Positions 33,001 to 34,047 of a stretch of DNA of 34,047 nt are shown here, in pieces (the first letter of the stretch is position 1; each line of letters starts with the position of its first letter). The position numbers were made by a program, and so were the translations under genes. Below the pieces are notes generated by a model. That model ran no database searches. It worked only from the letters and a program-made list of their open reading frames with translations, and was not told where the DNA came from. Source of the DNA: Sphingopyxis sp. L1A2A (GTDB lineage: Bacteria > Pseudomonadota > Alphaproteobacteria > Sphingomonadales > Sphingomonadaceae). The stretch is from the NCBI RefSeq assembly GCF_005502465.1, contig NZ_SCOT01000034.1, forward strand, positions 1-34,047, written 5' to 3'.

Positions 33001-33599
33001 ACGGCAAGGCGGCACTGGGCGGCGGAATCGAACTGGTGACGCAGGTCAGCGCCGGTGCGTTCGATTCGCGCACGACGCGGGTCGCCGACCTGATCGGCAC
33101 GCCGTTCACGCTGACCGGCGACGACACCGCGCTGATCTTCACTGGCGAAGTCAGCCTGGGCAAGAATTTCGACCTTGGTTCGGTCGAATTCGGGCCGCGG
33201 GTTGCGGCGCGGGCGAGCCATATCGGCTTTTCCGACATCAAGGAAAATGGCGGCGGCCCCGCACTGCGGCTCGACCGGTCGAGCTTCAACAGCCTGCAGG
33301 CGCGCGCCGGTCTGGCGCTGTCGGGTAAGAAGGGGAGCAGCTTCCAGCCGCACCTCAGCGCCGATTTTGTCCATGAATTCGAAGACGCCCCGGCCTCGTT
33401 CGGCGCGACCTTCGTCGGCGGTCCCGGACCCAATGCGATCTTCGGCCTCGCCGGGACCGACAAGGACTGGTTTGAAGTCGGCGGCGGCATCACGGTGACC
33501 ACCGGCAATGTCGACCTGTCGATCGGCGCCGACACGACGATCGGACGCAAGGATGTGTCGAACCAGAGCTATCGCGGTTCGGTGACCTTCCACTTCTGA
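30099..33599 (+). CDS. Autotransporter with trypsin-like serine protease passenger
   Basis: The 1166-aa protein is a type Va secretion protein. After a signal peptide (1-33, ending ALA) comes an S1 trypsin-like domain (about 90-400): His126 in LFAAHC with a likely Cys111-Cys127 bridge, Asp210 in LYGDVAVAALD and Ser347 in SQGDSGGPL, so the catalytic triad is complete. Then follows a beta-rich passenger with Gly/Ala repeats (about 550-760), a linker helix, and a C-terminal beta barrel (about 890-1166) ending in Phe, as outer-membrane barrels require for BAM recognition. The protease would be displayed or released at the surface. GGGGG precedes ATG 30099; a terminator follows. Confidence 0.92.
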   Translation: MNFRVDSRRSRRGGLLASVCVASLFHAAPALAQADVSVAPTGGDGYIAATRPEPQADLVSITAGPTIQQITPEPEILIANPGTPVTARDPVNITGIGQMIVDNGGGFVGLCTGTLINPRTVLFAAHCVNSRAATAYGANSGGTAIGFGFETNTRANAAGQTDELVRWLLGGAGGAGKYQTNTAQAFYNANWLAYNPLSLEPEARSFLYGDVAVAALDTPAANIPTWAVLFSPLPAPGSITAAGTGYNVGIAGYGNTGTGTSGASGSDFRRRAAENILGALTDLQTFEGFLFGGAPNGLTQNLYFMDFDDPRRGMTGASPFDFNAFRDNARTNPNGASLEGITSQGDSGGPLILQNFSRQVVIGVLSGGYTRFFAGQPANGYGTVSFYQPAYLYWDWIAANNPYHYVSAKAGNGSWTDPNHWVSTIDPSYMILSNGQLVNGIPALTGEQKTGTTGDFGQICFQSGGVSDCLDTRTGVEVVENRPIGTSDDNAGSASITDIAAAAAATRDGLIPGAQPEAQAAATPLPVATLANGLPGASNFVPNNVDPVRTAGTAPRYFDVTLSATGLTTLSGANVTVDRLTIGTAGAALQIDAGASLSSLINVNQLAGMVTVNGTLSSVGDYSLFGGGLMGSGRINAPFLTSVLGQIAPGTPTAIGTLTVGGNLVLSSGNNLFINFGPNGASDVLAVVANGTATGSATLGGAVSFSPISGYQVTAGDRYTFLTAAGGVTGTFGSASAISAILTPRLTYGPNSVSVEIQAGLYRNVVAATAVQSAYAQLLDQSRGTAGLANVYGPLDLQNAATIRATLESWAPRTETLRGSLATVAVDNMSRFTRDRLLQLDDGDMGGTLSMIGRPVQLAHLNMTAAGADTMAVRSDSDAVTVQQGRLPDDTSAFLAGGYLDGDSRPMASALPGGGRDQFDGFYLAGGIEKALDEGSVIGFALSYTDVDGTTPVAGQTASGSLYQGTLYGKAALGGGIELVTQVSAGAFDSRTTRVADLIGTPFTLTGDDTALIFTGEVSLGKNFDLGSVEFGPRVAARASHIGFSDIKENGGGPALRLDRSSFNSLQARAGLALSGKKGSSFQPHLSADFVHEFEDAPASFGATFVGGPGPNAIFGLAGTDKDWFEVGGGITVTTGNVDLSIGADTTIGRKDVSNQSYRGSVTFHF

Positions 33600-33621
33600 T
33601 CGAAACCCGAACAAAGGGGGG

Positions 33622-33652
33622 AAGGGCGGTCCGGCGACGGGCCGCCCTTTTT
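33622..33652 (+). terminator. Rho-independent terminator after the autotransporter
   Basis: A 12-bp stem (33622-33633 with 33638-33649, one G-U pair) closes a GCGA loop and ends in a T run. It begins 23 bases after the stop codon. Confidence 0.88.
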
Positions 33653-33956
33653 CGCGGCGGTTTGGGGGGTGGTGAGCAGCCATTGCCGTCTGTGGTTATC
33701 CCGGGCCGGGGCGGCGATCCGGCTGGCGCATGGACCGGGCCATCATGCCAAAGTTCAGGAAAGTTCAGCCTAGTGCAGCGCCCGATTTGTCACGCCGGGC
33801 GAACAGGCTGCGGCCGAATCCTGAGTATATCCGTAAGCCGGGCGGCGACCGTTTTTCCACATATTGAAAGAGCTGACCCGGAGGCTGGCACAGCGGAATG
33901 ATGTAGGACAGCGTTTTTTTTGCGGCGGATGGCGGCTTTGGGGTGGATTTAAGACG
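33653..33956. other. Region of about 300 bases without a recognisable gene
   Basis: No frame here has family features, codon bias or a ribosome site. It holds a tandem 10-base direct repeat AAAGTTCAG-G-AAAGTTCAG (33750-33768) and a run of eight T at 33914-33921. Whether it contains a promoter or small RNA gene cannot be told by eye. Confidence 0.5.
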
Positions 33957-34047
33957 TTCCCCTCCCTTTCAGGGAGGGGTTAGGGGTGGGTGCGAGCGCT
34001 AGCGAGCCGAGGCAGAGCGCCGCCTTCGGCGGCCACCCACCCCCGAC
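33957..34047. repeat. Palindromic G/C-rich repeat, family D (cut by window end)
   Basis: CCCCTCCC-TTTCA-GGGAGGGG (33959-33979) is a perfect hairpin. It is followed by GGGGTGGGTG, later mirrored by CACCCACCCC close to the window end, with GCCGCC/GGCGGC hairpins between. It resembles families A-C in architecture and continues outside the window. Confidence 0.65.

Noticed and set aside
32298..33683. Long minus-strand frame over the autotransporter barrel
   Set aside because: Antisense shadow with low-complexity Arg/Ala composition and no ribosome site.
33882..33900. TGGCAC as a sigma-54 promoter
   Set aside because: The required TTGC element at the -12 position is missing.
33662..33901. 79-codon plus-strand frame after the autotransporter
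   Set aside because: No ribosome site, no codon bias and no recognisable motif; it begins just after a terminator.

Overview
The window is GC-rich (mostly G/C third codon positions) and reads as chromosome of an alphaproteobacterium of the order Sphingomonadales, most like Sphingopyxis. This rests on gene content: an intracellular PHB depolymerase, exosortase-A-associated O-ligase and glycosyltransferase genes, an alphaproteobacterial MsbA-like exporter, rplM-rpsI, and the repeated intergenic palindromes. The genus is inference. I see no tRNA, rRNA, CRISPR array, transposase or integrase.

Layout. 1-1.1 kb: 3' end of an OmpA-family gene with a strong terminator, then a solitary ExbD. 1.1-5.5 kb: an MsbA-like ABC exporter with a DUF1993 gene (minus strand), divergent from phaZ, then a YkvA-type membrane protein. 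5.5-9 kb: a dipeptide epimerase (DgcA/AEE type), a PNPOx-like/VOC gene pair divergent from soxR, and a secreted small protein. 9-11.6 kb: a minus-strand run maoC - thiolase - CMD family - ABM-domain protein, apparently acyl-CoA metabolism. 11.6-16.7 kb: mscS, topoisomerase IB, an exosortase-A-associated O-ligase preceded by an overlapping 51-codon membrane microprotein, and divergently an exosortase-A-associated glycosyltransferase. 16.8-19.5 kb: unknown membrane protein, two overlapping small genes, a divergent S24 (LexA/CI-like) repressor with a dense array of TAGGAA/T half-sites between them, and a small lipoprotein. 19.7-21.8 kb: a soluble chemoreceptor-like protein and an AqpZ-type aquaporin. 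21.8-26.8 kb, all minus strand: M48 peptidase, msrA, a yfiR-yfiN-yfiB-type cyclic-di-GMP module, galU. 26.9-29.9 kb: ctaA, a secreted unknown, rplM-rpsI. 30.1-33.6 kb: a 1166-residue autotransporter with a trypsin-like passenger. 33.6-34.0 kb: no gene seen; a terminator, a short direct repeat and the start of another palindromic repeat.

Functional themes: envelope and surface (exporter, ligase, glycosyltransferase, galU, OmpA proteins, autotransporter), redox handling (soxR, msrA, and a YfiR homologue keeping four cysteines), and acyl/PHA carbon metabolism.

The most interesting items are: the S24-repressor locus with at least six half-sites controlling two unrecognised small genes; the 51-aa overlapping ORF before the O-ligase; the redox-flavoured YfiBNR module beside msrA; families of nested palindromes placed mainly between convergent genes; and three terminators built on one stem plan with GNRA loops. 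Start codons and function calls come from reading motifs, not from searches.
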